From contig JAGYJQ010000004.1 of NCBI GenBank assembly GCA_018401935.1, positions 123,437-187,436 on the forward strand: 64,000 nucleotides of DNA. Direction: 5' to 3'. The notes below the pieces were generated by a model. The model did not search any database and was not told the DNA's origin. It saw only the letters and a list, made by a program, of their open reading frames with translations. The first letter of the stretch is position 1, and each line of letters starts with the position of its first letter. Both the position numbers and the translations under genes were made by a program. Of the stretch, positions 1 through 9,148 are shown one piece after another. The DNA is from Balneolaceae bacterium (lineage in GTDB: Bacteria > Bacteroidota > Rhodothermia > Balneolales > Balneolaceae).

Positions 1-21
1 CGAAGAATTATCCTAAGCGGA

Positions 22-1491
22 ATGTCAACGCCCAATTCCATTATTCGGCTTTTTTTTCAAGTAGTTGAAGAAAACCCGAATAAAACAGCCATTATTTGGA
101 AGGAGGATTCGCTAAGCTATACACAACTTGCGAAGTGGGTGGTAGCATATGCCAACTTTTTTACAGCTAAAGGGGTTAAACGGGGAGATAGAATATTATT
201 TCATGGGCAAACATCCTTACGCTTTCCAGCTATTTATTTAGCCTGCCATCGAATAGGGGCTGTTGCTGTACCTGTTGATGCGAGGATGACACCAGCAGAA
301 CGAAATGAATTATTTAATCAAATTGAACCAGCGATAGCATTATTCCCAGGCTCCATAGAAGCTCATTTCGCCTTTGAAGAGCTGGATCAGGATATTGATA
401 CGCATCAACCAGAAGTAATAAACCCTTTTCCTGAAGGCAATGAGATTGCAGATATTTTATTTACCACAGGTACGACGGGTTCTCGAAAAGGGGTACAGCT
501 TACCCATGAAAATATCTTTGCCGGGGCTGCCAACTCAAACGAGTTCATAAGGAATACCGCTCACGATAAAGAAATAATCCCACTACCACTACATCATGCC
601 TTTGGACTTCGAAGGTTACGGGTAAACTTGATGATGGGTGCGACAGCTATTTTAGAAGAAGGGTTTATGTTTCCCCAGCGTTTTTTTGATCATATTTCAA
701 AAGGGGCTACTGGTTTATGTATGGTACCCACCGGATTTCAAGTGGTGAAAAAATTGATGAAAGATCGTTACGTACCTTATTTTCAGAAGTTACATTATAT
801 TGAATTTGGTAGCATGCCCATGCCAGCTGAGCAGAAGCGAGAATTGGCGGAACAGCTTCCATCCACTCGCATTTGTATGCATTATGGGTTGACGGAGGTC
901 GCGGCCAGTATTTTTACCGAATTTCATGACGATGCAGCCCATTTGGATACCTTGGGTAAGCCGTCGCCTAATGTAGATGTTGCTGTTATGGATGCATCGA
1001 TGAGCCCTGTATCCGTTGGGGAGCTAGGTGAAATTGCGGTACGTGGATCCATACAAACCCCCGGATATTGGAATAACCCGGAGCGAAGTCGGCAGGTTCT
1101 GGTAGAGGGATGGTTTAGAACGGGAGATCTTGCGGTTCTAACCCACAGCGGGCACATTCAAATGAAAGGTAGGAACGATGATGTTATCAATATTGGGGGT
1201 AAAAAAGTATTCCCTCAGGAGATTGAACAACATCTTATGAGCCACCCAACTGTCCTGGATTGTGCTTGTTGCTCGGTGGCGAATGAACTACTGGGGGAAC
1301 AAATACAGGCATTTATCGTATCTAATGATAAAAAGCTCAGCAAACAGGAGTGGGTTAATATTTTGCGTGAATCGCTCGATTCGTATAAAATTCCAACGCA
1401 ATTTGAATATGTTGATAGCATACCCTATACCAATACTGGTAAGAAAAAAAGAGAGGCGTTGGTTAACGAAAGGGCTCGCAAAAAGCCATAA
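22..1491 (+). CDS. Class I acyl/aryl-CoA ligase (AMP-binding)
   Basis: Adenylate-forming enzyme that should activate a carboxylic acid with ATP and transfer it to CoA or a carrier thiol. The P-loop-like A3 motif TTGTTGSRKG lies near residue 150, the Y-G-L-T-E motif near 290, the GWFRTGDL motif near 365, and a C-terminal domain ends with the TNTGKKKR segment carrying the expected catalytic lysine. At 489 residues it is a full-length single-module enzyme. Its 3' end meets the convergent glycosyltransferase gene with one base between them. Substrate cannot be told from sequence; an o-succinylbenzoate- or acyl-CoA-ligase-like role is possible. The family is secure, the substrate is not. Confidence 0.85.
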   Translation: MSTPNSIIRLFFQVVEENPNKTAIIWKEDSLSYTQLAKWVVAYANFFTAKGVKRGDRILFHGQTSLRFPAIYLACHRIGAVAVPVDARMTPAERNELFNQIEPAIALFPGSIEAHFAFEELDQDIDTHQPEVINPFPEGNEIADILFTTGTTGSRKGVQLTHENIFAGAANSNEFIRNTAHDKEIIPLPLHHAFGLRRLRVNLMMGATAILEEGFMFPQRFFDHISKGATGLCMVPTGFQVVKKLMKDRYVPYFQKLHYIEFGSMPMPAEQKRELAEQLPSTRICMHYGLTEVAASIFTEFHDDAAHLDTLGKPSPNVDVAVMDASMSPVSVGELGEIAVRGSIQTPGYWNNPERSRQVLVEGWFRTGDLAVLTHSGHIQMKGRNDDVINIGGKKVFPQEIEQHLMSHPTVLDCACCSVANELLGEQIQAFIVSNDKKLSKQEWVNILRESLDSYKIPTQFEYVDSIPYTNTGKKKREALVNERARKKP

Positions 1492-1492
1492 A

Positions 1493-2806
1493 CTAGCTAA
1501 TAAGCTCCTTCATAGTCGAATCTAATTGCTGAGTTAGCTCAGTGAAGCTGTATTTCTGCATAGATTCGTTTCTGATATTAAATACCGATTCATTGCGAAC
1601 GAACGCCTCAAAACAGCTGAGTAAATACGTGTATACACCTTCTGTATCGGCTCTATCAAAAAATTGACCAATGCCCGTAGTGGTAACCACCTCCGCAGCG
1701 GCGCCTTGGCTAGGGCCAATGCCAAGAACTTTAGAGCCAGAAATCATGTATTCAAATACTTTAGTTGATAAGGCATAACTACTGTTTTTCGAATTTCCTA
1801 TGGATAAGAGTAACAGATCACTCTTTGGTAGTAAGGCCATCATATCTGAGTGCTGAATGAATTCGTTCTTTTTAAAGGTGATATTATCACAAATCGACTC
1901 TATTTCTGCTTCTACATCAGAATCCAAACTCCCAAAGAATTCGAAACGTATTCGATGTGCCATTTCAGGAGTTTCATTTTCGATTCGGCTTAAGGCTTCT
2001 AAAAAAGCAGTGGGTTTCTGGTTTATTTTTAGACTTCCAAAATATCGAATCGTAAAGGCTTCGTTTCGGTGAGGTATATTTTCTTGAGCCTGTATATGAT
2101 CCGGATCATACCCATTGGTTATTCGCTTCATTTTGGCCCTTACAGAATCGGGTAATTCATCAAAAAAACCATGATTTACCACCGTGATCCTATCGGCAGA
2201 GCGAAGAACTTTTTTTTCTAATCGCTTATTTTTTTTCGCCGCTAATGGACCCAAAGGTGTTTGATCATAGTAGTATATATTGGTCCATGGATCTCTAAAA
2301 TCAGCTAACCATGGGATGGCACTCCAAGAAGCCAGTTGTTGCGCTATTCGATGAGTGGTGGGAGGTGGTGAGGTGGAAAAAATGATATCGGGAGCTTCTT
2401 GCTTGATTACCTTTTTTCCTAAAGGAACAGCGAACCATTTCCACGTTAGTTTGGCATCTGGGATGAGAATATTTAACCGCAACCAAACAGCTATTTTGGC
2501 AAGTAATCCTTTATGTTTAGCGTAAAATATAGAAGGGTTGTGAGTAATACTAGCTTTGCCAGAATTCTTACTTGAAAGTAATTGAGTTGGCTCAATGATG
2601 GACGATCGATATACCTTCACGCGAGCAAGTAATGGGTCATCTGGATCTGCCCGTTGCCCGGATGAGGCTTTTTTTGCAGTTAAAACTACTACTTCCCAGC
2701 CAAGGCGTTGAAGATATTTTACAAATCTAGAAACTCGGTAGGTACCCACGCCCGCATAGGGATACCAGTAATAGCTAATGACTAAGACCTTGGGCTTTTT
2801 TTCCAT
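1493..2806 (-). CDS. GT-B fold glycosyltransferase (GT4-like)
   Basis: Probably transfers a sugar from a nucleotide donor during surface polysaccharide synthesis. The N-terminus (VISYYWYPYAGVGTYR followed by a V-V-L-T strand) is the acceptor-side Rossmann start typical of GT4 enzymes. A D-P-W motif lies near residue 172, and a C-terminal half with an S-L-K segment and a late E-Y-M (S-T-K-V-F-E-Y-M) matches the donor-binding region. It starts immediately after the stop of the YfhO-type gene with no spacer, so the two are co-transcribed. Donor and acceptor are unknown. Confidence 0.8.
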   Translation of the reverse strand: MEKKPKVLVISYYWYPYAGVGTYRVSRFVKYLQRLGWEVVVLTAKKASSGQRADPDDPLLARVKVYRSSIIEPTQLLSSKNSGKASITHNPSIFYAKHKGLLAKIAVWLRLNILIPDAKLTWKWFAVPLGKKVIKQEAPDIIFSTSPPPTTHRIAQQLASWSAIPWLADFRDPWTNIYYYDQTPLGPLAAKKNKRLEKKVLRSADRITVVNHGFFDELPDSVRAKMKRITNGYDPDHIQAQENIPHRNEAFTIRYFGSLKINQKPTAFLEALSRIENETPEMAHRIRFEFFGSLDSDVEAEIESICDNITFKKNEFIQHSDMMALLPKSDLLLLSIGNSKNSSYALSTKVFEYMISGSKVLGIGPSQGAAAEVVTTTGIGQFFDRADTEGVYTYLLSCFEAFVRNESVFNIRNESMQKYSFTELTQQLDSTMKELIS

Positions 2807-5284
2807 CTACGTTTCTTTGGTTCGGAACCACATAATTCCCACCCAAAGTCCTACTAGCAATTGAAAACCAACTGAGAGCCAGGAAATCAGAGTCCCCTGA
2901 CTAAATGAATCTGGTTGGAAATCTAGTATGAGCTCATGATTACCAGGCGGTATGATTAAACCGCGTAAAAAGTAATTTGTTTTATAAATTTGTATTTCCT
3001 CTCCATTCAAAAAGGCTTTCCAACCCGCCGGATAGTAGATTTCATTTATGACCAAAAAACCTGGTGATGAGCGCCGTATACTAACTTCAAGCTCTGCGCC
3101 AGTGTACCTAGTAACGGTTGCGAGGCTGGTTGAATCAACCAGGGAAGAGCTGGTTAATCCGTTGATTCTTTCGGTGGCTTGATCTTTCCATAGGTCTACT
3201 TGTTCTACTAAAGCAATGGATGAGAAGTCAATTCTAGCTGGATTTTTTAAATAGTCAAATGCTTCTGGGCCGCTGTTAACAAGCTGGACGGAATCCACAA
3301 AAAATGCTTTTGGCAGGATATCTTGAACTTCATAGACCGATCCCTGTTCAGAGGAATACACGGGAATTACTCCTGGAACATTTAAGCCTTCACCATAGGT
3401 GATGTATTTGGTGTTGAAGAGTCGTAAAAGGTCTAGGTTGATACCCAAAGGTCCATCAAACAGCGCAGCATTGTTGGACATAAAAACGTCCTGAAATAAA
3501 CTCAGTTTTGCCCCACTATACCCTCCAATGGTAGGGTAAAAATAGGATGGTAGCGCGTTATTGAATGGGTTGTCAAGAAGAGGTAGAACCCGCTGCTCAT
3601 AGACACCATTTTCGTCGTATATATTTTGCTGGATGAACCGGTCAAGTGGCCGTGCTTGCCGTTCCATTGATGCTGCATCATAGGGGTTTTGGCGTGTAAA
3701 ACCCGACTCGGGAACAAATCTCATACCTACTTGTATTAGGTCGTAGCCCTGTAAACCAAACAAAAGTAGTAACACTACGGTGTAGGAAAGTTTAGCGCTG
3801 AAATAGGCATAAAGCAGTCCAAGCAGAACAACACTGAGTAGTCCGAACCGTATAAAGTCGGCTCTTGCTAGGTCTTCCCGTTCGGGTACCAATCGTTGTT
3901 GTACAAAATTAGTGGCTTGGCTACGGACTTGCGCATTCGAAGGGCTAACTTGATTTTGTTGAGCAATCTGGTTGGCAATTCGGTCAACTTCTTGGGGATT
4001 TGTATAGTCTAGGCTATTATAACTTAAAAATACAAAGCCAAATACACCCGCAATCACTAACGTCGGGACGCGTATTTTGGCTATACTGAATTTTTCTGGT
4101 TTAAATTTGGGAAGTGCCTCCAGACCGTAGGCTACTAAAATGGACGCGCAGAATGAGGTGATGACTAGCCAGGTCTCGGGCGCTCTAAATTTGTCAAAAA
4201 ATGGGATGGTGTTAAAAGCAAGATTATTGAGTGCTGAGAAGTTTTCCCCCCAAGAAAAGAATAGGGCAAGAATGCCAATGGAGAGAAAAGCAAAGGGAGT
4301 ATAATCCCTGCGTTTAATAAGACCGAAGAGGATGAAAGAAAGTGCGAGAAAGCCGAGATAATGAGGGCCACTGGTGAACGATTTAGGGCCCCAATAGTTT
4401 GGGGAAGATCCACCAAAAGCGTTTGGAAGCAGTAGGGTTAAACTTTCTTTAATGCCCTGCGACCAGGCAAATGCATAGGATTTATCCAGGCCGGTTGTTT
4501 CGGAAATGTCAGATCCTCCACGGATACTGTATTGGGCATATTCTTGTAAGGGTAGTAACTTTTCCGCATTACCAGCGACTCCAATGAGTCCCCCCACAAG
4601 TAGTACTAGGGTTAGTTTGATCCATTTTTGCTGTTCCTTAGTTTTTAGCCCATTCCACACATCAAACAGCCAAACAAAGAGAAGAACAAATAAAAAATAA
4701 TAGGTAATTTGAGGATGCCCGGCTCTGAATTCTAGACTGACCGCAATCGAAAAGACCAGTAGACCCCGCAAAAGATGGGGGCTCCTAGTTATGATCCAGT
4801 ATCCAACTAACATCCAAGGGGCTAGCGCTAGAGCGAAAAATTTGGAGGTATGACCCGCCATAATAATAATGGGGAAATAGGTGGTTAAGCCATAGATTAT
4901 GCTGCCAGTTACGGCTATCCATGGACGGAATCCCATTAGAGTGAGCAACACATACATCCCTGCTAGCAACACCCAATATTCTAAAGCAGGATACCACTTG
5001 CTAAAAAAAGGTTTTATGATCGTATCTAAATGAGGAACTTGTCGAGCGGTAGAGATAACAAACGAAGGCATACCCCCAAACATGTTTTTTGACCACAAAG
5101 GCTCTTCACCAAATTCTTCTCGATAATCAATAATGGATTCCGCACCAGCTCGCCACTGAGTAATATCGTGGCGCTCCATTTCCTTTCCTCCTATAGTTGA
5201 AGGGAAAAATAAAATCAGAGGCACTAAAAATAATAGGCCTAGGGCAATGAGATGCTGTGTTCGGGAGGAAAGAGAATCGAGCAT
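2807..5284 (-). CDS. YfhO-family polytopic membrane protein
   Basis: Large (825 aa) inner-membrane protein of the YfhO type, which resembles GT-C glycosyltransferases that use lipid-linked sugars. Many hydrophobic segments run from about residue 13 to 420, followed by others near 475-510 and a last one close to the C-terminus (about 800-820). A soluble, beta-rich region of about 270 residues sits before the final helix. In Bacillus YfhO is linked to glycosylation of lipoteichoic acid; in Bacteroidota-type genomes the family is common but uncharacterised. It is coupled to the downstream glycosyltransferase and lies 6 bases after gatC. Confidence 0.8.
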   Translation of the reverse strand: MLDSLSSRTQHLIALGLLFLVPLILFFPSTIGGKEMERHDITQWRAGAESIIDYREEFGEEPLWSKNMFGGMPSFVISTARQVPHLDTIIKPFFSKWYPALEYWVLLAGMYVLLTLMGFRPWIAVTGSIIYGLTTYFPIIIMAGHTSKFFALALAPWMLVGYWIITRSPHLLRGLLVFSIAVSLEFRAGHPQITYYFLFVLLFVWLFDVWNGLKTKEQQKWIKLTLVLLVGGLIGVAGNAEKLLPLQEYAQYSIRGGSDISETTGLDKSYAFAWSQGIKESLTLLLPNAFGGSSPNYWGPKSFTSGPHYLGFLALSFILFGLIKRRDYTPFAFLSIGILALFFSWGENFSALNNLAFNTIPFFDKFRAPETWLVITSFCASILVAYGLEALPKFKPEKFSIAKIRVPTLVIAGVFGFVFLSYNSLDYTNPQEVDRIANQIAQQNQVSPSNAQVRSQATNFVQQRLVPEREDLARADFIRFGLLSVVLLGLLYAYFSAKLSYTVVLLLLFGLQGYDLIQVGMRFVPESGFTRQNPYDAASMERQARPLDRFIQQNIYDENGVYEQRVLPLLDNPFNNALPSYFYPTIGGYSGAKLSLFQDVFMSNNAALFDGPLGINLDLLRLFNTKYITYGEGLNVPGVIPVYSSEQGSVYEVQDILPKAFFVDSVQLVNSGPEAFDYLKNPARIDFSSIALVEQVDLWKDQATERINGLTSSSLVDSTSLATVTRYTGAELEVSIRRSSPGFLVINEIYYPAGWKAFLNGEEIQIYKTNYFLRGLIIPPGNHELILDFQPDSFSQGTLISWLSVGFQLLVGLWVGIMWFRTKET

Positions 5285-5290
5285 GGTAAC

Positions 5291-5587
5291 TTATTCTATG
5301 ACTTTTGGCACTCTGAAGTAGTCTGAATCTGCATCCGGAGCATTTTCTAAGGCCTTTTCATGAGCTAAGGGCTCGTCAGCCTGGTCTGGACGATAGGTTT
5401 TGCCCAGATCGATGACATGTTCTAATGGCTTTACGTCGGAGGTATCAAGCTTGTTTAAGCGTTCCATATAACCTAGAATAGCATTCATATCTCTGGATAG
5501 AATGCTAATTTCGTCCTCGCTTAAATGTAACTTGGCAAGGCCTGCGACATACTGCACTTCTTCTTTACTAACAGACATGATGCTCAC
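5291..5587 (-). CDS. gatC: Asp-tRNA(Asn)/Glu-tRNA(Gln) amidotransferase subunit C
   Basis: Small subunit (98 aa) of the GatCAB complex that converts misacylated Glu-tRNA(Gln) or Asp-tRNA(Asn) to the correct amide form. It shows the family signature: V-x-x-V-A-G-L-A-K-L-x-L-S-E-x-E near residues 10-25, a central I-L-G-Y-M-E-R-L helix, and the V-x-P-L-E-H motif. Length matches the family. A second ATG three codons in (MSVSKEEV) is an equally good start. GatA and GatB are not in this window, as is usual for Bacteroidota-type genomes where gatC is often separate. Confidence 0.92.
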   Translation of the reverse strand: MSIMSVSKEEVQYVAGLAKLHLSEDEISILSRDMNAILGYMERLNKLDTSDVKPLEHVIDLGKTYRPDQADEPLAHEKALENAPDADSDYFRVPKVIE

Positions 5588-5719
5588 TATTTTTTTGGGT
5601 TAGAATGCAAACAAACACGCATAAGGTACAAAAGAATAGCCAAAAGGGGTATGATGATTTAGCGGGAAATCTAAATCTACCTTTAGTTGATTTTGATTCA
5701 GAATGATAGAGCTAAATTA

Positions 5720-5750
5720 TTGAGCCCCATACTTTCGAGTAGTATATTTA
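5720..5750 (+). promoter_or_regulatory. Bacteroidota-type promoter for ptsH-ptsI
   Basis: TTG (5720-5722), a 20-nt spacer, then TATATTTA (5743-5750), one base from the TAnnTTTG -7 box used by the Bacteroidota primary sigma factor. It lies 44 bases before the ptsH start. The spacing matches the known 19-21 nt. Not tested experimentally. Confidence 0.55.
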
Positions 5751-5794
5751 CGCTAGAATGCTATATTCCCATACAGGAACATTAAATAAGTACT

Positions 5795-6067
5795 ATGATT
5801 AGAAAAAAAGTAACGATCAAAAACTCATCTGGGCTACATGCTCGCCCATCAGCTGCGTTGGTTAAGCTAAGCAGCTCATTTAAATCGGACTTTTTTATAC
5901 ACATGTATGGTTATAGAGTAAATGGTAAGAGTATTCTAGGGGTGATGACACTTGCGGCTGAACAAGGCGCAGAAATGGAATTAGAGATAGATGGACCCGA
6001 TGAGCAAGCCTGTTTGGAGGCGGTGGAAGAATTAATTGATCAAAAATTTGGAATGAAGGATGAATAA
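5795..6067 (+). CDS. ptsH: HPr phosphocarrier protein
   Basis: Histidine-containing phosphocarrier that takes phosphate from enzyme I. The active-site motif SGLHARPSA places the phosphorylated histidine at residue 15, and NGKSILGVM places a serine at 46, the residue phosphorylated by HPr kinase/phosphorylase in other bacteria. Length (90 aa) is typical. It overlaps ptsI by 8 bases, so the pair is translationally coupled. No EII permease gene is visible, which suggests a regulatory or nitrogen-type role rather than sugar uptake; this last point is inference limited by the window. Confidence 0.93.
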   Translation: MIRKKVTIKNSSGLHARPSAALVKLSSSFKSDFFIHMYGYRVNGKSILGVMTLAAEQGAEMELEIDGPDEQACLEAVEELIDQKFGMKDE

Positions 6068-7817
6068 ACTTGAAGGTCTAACAGCCTCGGACGGTTCGGC
6101 TGTTGGCCCCCTATTTATTCGAGAACAATCTAGCTATGAGACTTCTTCTAAGCAGGTAACGTTAGGCGAAGTTCCGCAAGAGATAAGGCACTATCAGCGT
6201 GCATTAGAAGCATATGAGCATGAACTTGAGCAATTACTCGTTAAGTTAAAAGGAACGGCGTCCGAAATAATTAAATCACAAAGCTTAATTTTACAAGATG
6301 AGCAGATAAAGGCGGAAATTATTAACTGCATCCGGACAAATGTAGTCTCAGCGTCCTATGCGATAGATCAAATTTACGAGCTTTATATAGGTCGACTACG
6401 GGATAGTGCCTCTAATTTATTTCGTCAGCGTATTATTGACTTAATTACGATCAAAGACCGATTGGTTAAGTTGGCTGCTGCATACTCCGAACATGCTAGG
6501 TCGGATCATCAAGAAGGCATTAGCCCAGAACTACCCGTTTCGGTGGACGCTACCCCTCAGATTAAAGGATGTATTGTGGTCGCACGGGATCTATCACCCA
6601 CCGAGGTGGTGCAACTTTCAGAGTCTAAGGCGGTGGGAATAATATTGGAAAAAGGCGGCCTTACAGCGCATGCTGCTATTGTTGCACAGTCCTTGAATAT
6701 TCCGTGTTTGGTCCAAATCGGAAGTCAAATTCATGATATACCCTCCGGAAAGATAGGGATCATTGACGGAGAGGAAGGGGTACTATTGGTCGATCCAAGC
6801 CCGGAAATAATCCGGCAGTATAATACAACGATTTCTGATGCCCAGGCAGCTAAGAAAAAAATTAAGCCAAGTCGTCTTCCCGCCGTTACCAAAGATGGTG
6901 TGCGTGTGCAGATTCATGCCAACATAGAATTCATACAAGAGTTACCCATGGCCTCTAGTTACCGGGCCGAGGGAATAGGTTTGGTTCGAACAGAGGGATT
7001 GTTATATGGCGGGCTAACCCATAAAAGTGAAAAAGAGCAAGATGTGTACTACAGGCGTTTACTGGATGATTGTACTGGGCCTGTTGTTATACGTCTTTTT
7101 GATGTTGGAGGAGACAAGTTGTATGGCTTTACCACCGAAGAGTCCAATCCATTTTTAGGATGGCGTGGTATTCGTATGTTACTCGACGAAAAAGAGATGC
7201 TACATTCACAGCTGCGCTCGATTTTAAAGTGCACACACGATTACCCTGGTCGAATTCGTATTTTGGTCCCTATGGTGACTAACATTGAAGAGATACATCT
7301 GTTGAAGAAGGAGTTGAGCGTAGTTCAAAGTGAATTAGCAAAAGAGGGATTTTCTCCAGTTCAGGATGTTCCACTCGGGATTATGGTGGAGGTGCCTGCT
7401 GTAGCTGTAATGGCCGATAAATTTGCTAAAGAGGTCGATTTTTTTAGTATTGGAACCAACGATCTTACCCAATATACCTTGGCGGTGGATCGTACAAATG
7501 ATCAAGTTGGGCGTCTTTTTGAACACGATCATCCAGCCATTTGGAAATTGGTTCAACAAATTCAGTTAGCCGCTCATAAAGCAGGTATTGGAGTGAGCGT
7601 ATGCGGGGAATTAGCTAGCACTCTTCTAGGTGCGAGTGGGCTAATTGGTCTGGGTATTCGCAACTTAAGCATGAAGCCCTCGGCCATTTTGTCAATCAAA
7701 AAATGGATACAGTCCTATTCGGTATCCGAATTCCAATTATTTGGTTCAAAGATAGTTCAAGCACAAGACCGTGAACAGGTTCATCAGCTATTTTCTACTA
7801 TATTTCACCGGGTCTAA
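6060..7817 (+). CDS. ptsI: Phosphoenolpyruvate-protein phosphotransferase (enzyme I)
   Basis: Transfers phosphate from PEP to HPr. The N-terminal helical HPr-binding domain spans about residues 1-150. The phosphohistidine motif GGLTAHAAIVAQ puts the active histidine at about 204. The C-terminal PEP-binding barrel carries the E-G-I-G-L-V-R-T-E segment, the SIGTNDLTQYTLAVDR Mg2+-binding motif and the V-C-G-E-L-A motif with the catalytic cysteine. At 585 residues it is full length. The start overlaps the end of ptsH. The usual serine before the active histidine is replaced by alanine (TAH rather than TSH), a tolerated variation. Confidence 0.95.
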   Translation: MNKLEGLTASDGSAVGPLFIREQSSYETSSKQVTLGEVPQEIRHYQRALEAYEHELEQLLVKLKGTASEIIKSQSLILQDEQIKAEIINCIRTNVVSASYAIDQIYELYIGRLRDSASNLFRQRIIDLITIKDRLVKLAAAYSEHARSDHQEGISPELPVSVDATPQIKGCIVVARDLSPTEVVQLSESKAVGIILEKGGLTAHAAIVAQSLNIPCLVQIGSQIHDIPSGKIGIIDGEEGVLLVDPSPEIIRQYNTTISDAQAAKKKIKPSRLPAVTKDGVRVQIHANIEFIQELPMASSYRAEGIGLVRTEGLLYGGLTHKSEKEQDVYYRRLLDDCTGPVVIRLFDVGGDKLYGFTTEESNPFLGWRGIRMLLDEKEMLHSQLRSILKCTHDYPGRIRILVPMVTNIEEIHLLKKELSVVQSELAKEGFSPVQDVPLGIMVEVPAVAVMADKFAKEVDFFSIGTNDLTQYTLAVDRTNDQVGRLFEHDHPAIWKLVQQIQLAAHKAGIGVSVCGELASTLLGASGLIGLGIRNLSMKPSAILSIKKWIQSYSVSEFQLFGSKIVQAQDREQVHQLFSTIFHRV

Positions 7818-8047
7818 ACAGTAATTTATAATGTATTTTAGCCTTAATTCAGCATTTCTTAATGTTGAAATCGGTTCCAATAAAAAATATTTTATTCATT
7901 AACCTTATTCTGACTAAAAAAGTAATGCAAAAAAGATTTTATTAATAATAAATTAATATAAATTTCTTTATTTGATTAAATAATAATGTTATATTTCGTA
8001 CATAAAATTAATTCATAGACAAACTTTTCAATATCATCCACATTATT

Positions 8048-8347
8048 ATGCTTTCTAAAAAATTTACTCCTAAGCGAACAGTATGTAAGGTCACTTTTAC
8101 CATGCCAGCGAATGTTGCAAAAGAACAAGTAGCCATTGCTGGTGACTTTAATGATTGGAATCCAGCTGAACATGTACTTCAAAAAAAGAAGGACATGTAT
8201 CAAATCGAGCTTAGGTTAAAGCCCGAACAAAGCTATAGATTCAAATATCTAATCGATAATGAACTATGGGAGAATGATTATGCAGCAGATCAGTATATTC
8301 CTAATGAATTTGGGACAGAGGATTCTGTTGTAATCATAGGAAACTAA
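8048..8347 (+). CDS. Stand-alone CBM48/isoamylase-N early-set domain protein
   Basis: A 99-residue protein that consists of one glycogen-binding-like beta-sandwich domain. The segment VAIAGDFNDWNP is the hallmark of CBM48 and AMPK glycogen-binding modules, and Y-R-F-K-Y-L-I-D followed by W and the D-x-Y-x-P-N segment completes the fold. No catalytic domain is attached. It sits at the head of a run with birA six bases downstream. A possible -7 box (TATATTTC, 7990-7997) lies upstream in a 230-base AT-rich gap. The function is unknown; polysaccharide sensing or a protein partner are options. Confidence 0.8.
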   Translation: MLSKKFTPKRTVCKVTFTMPANVAKEQVAIAGDFNDWNPAEHVLQKKKDMYQIELRLKPEQSYRFKYLIDNELWENDYAADQYIPNEFGTEDSVVIIGN

Positions 8348-8353
8348 AACTGT

Positions 8354-9148
8354 GTGATAGATTTAGAGGTACTGGAGAGGCACCTAACGACAAAATGGGT
8401 GGGTAGAGATCGGTTACTCTTAGAGCAAACTGATTCTACAAACAACTATGCCAAAAACCCACCTCGTGAATTAATTAACGGTAGCTTAATACTTGCGAAT
8501 TACCAATTGAACGGACGTGGTCAGTCGGGTAAAAGCTGGTTTGGGGATGCTCACAAGAACCTTTATTTCTCCATTTTTACAAAGCCCCTTAAAACGGAGG
8601 GGCTTTTTTTGCTTTCACTCATCTCGGCCCACTCTGTTGTAGAAAGCATTCGGTCTTATCAATTCGCTCATCCGTTAATGAACCAGATTAAGATTAAATG
8701 GCCGAACGATGTATATATCGGTGAACATAAAATTGCAGGAATTTTAACCGAAAATATCTTTCATGGCGGATTTCTCAAAGGCAGTGTGATCGGAACGGGA
8801 TGGAATATTGATCAAGACCATTTCCCACATAATTTACAGCACAGAGCTAGCTCTTTACGATTATTATTTGCTAAGGATTGGGTGCGCGAAGAGTTATTGG
8901 CTCGTTATTTGAATTATTTTGAGTACTACTATTCTCTGTGGGAAACCGAGCCTTTGGAATTAGTAAAGGCTTTGAATACCCATTTATTGGGGTATAATAC
9001 TTCGGTTCGTATTGTTGTGGATGGCTTGCAAGTACCAGGGAGATTTACCTGTCTTGGGGTGGATACCCGAGGATATTTACGTGTATTGAATAAGGAGAAG
9101 GAAGTCGATACTTTTACGTATGAACAAATCCGAATACACCCAGTCTAG
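8354..9148 (+). CDS. birA: Biotin--[acetyl-CoA-carboxylase] ligase
   Basis: Attaches biotin to the carrier lysine of biotin-dependent carboxylases through biotinyl-AMP. The GTG start at 8354 lies six bases after the preceding stop. Motifs seen: Q-T-D-S-T-N-N near 25-31, the biotin/ATP loop NGRGQSGKSW at 53-62, and KWPNDVYIGEHKIAGIL near 115. The N-terminal DNA-binding wing of E. coli BirA is absent, so this is a class I ligase (264 aa) without repressor function. The coding sequence contains a strong intrinsic-terminator-like hairpin at 8581-8610. Its 3' end overlaps tilS by 29 bases. Confidence 0.93.
   Translation: MIDLEVLERHLTTKWVGRDRLLLEQTDSTNNYAKNPPRELINGSLILANYQLNGRGQSGKSWFGDAHKNLYFSIFTKPLKTEGLFLLSLISAHSVVESIRSYQFAHPLMNQIKIKWPNDVYIGEHKIAGILTENIFHGGFLKGSVIGTGWNIDQDHFPHNLQHRASSLRLLFAKDWVREELLARYLNYFEYYYSLWETEPLELVKALNTHLLGYNTSVRIVVDGLQVPGRFTCLGVDTRGYLRVLNKEKEVDTFTYEQIRIHPV
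8581..8610 (+). terminator. Terminator-like hairpin inside birA
   Basis: A perfect 8-bp stem AAAGCCCC (8581-8588) / GGGGCTTT (8599-8606) with a 10-nt loop is followed by an uninterrupted T run ending at 8610. This is the layout of a Rho-independent terminator, yet it lies in frame within birA, around codons 76-86. Actively translating ribosomes would cover it; if translation lagged, transcription of birA-tilS-hpt could stop here. Structure is seen directly; activity is inference. Confidence 0.6.

Noticed and set aside
5306..5311. TGGCAC resembling the -24 part of sigma-54 promoter
   Set aside because: No TTGC at the needed distance and it lies inside gatC.
7818..8047. AT-rich gap searched for an RNA gene or riboswitch
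   Set aside because: No conserved aptamer, no paired terminator and no stable stem were found by eye.
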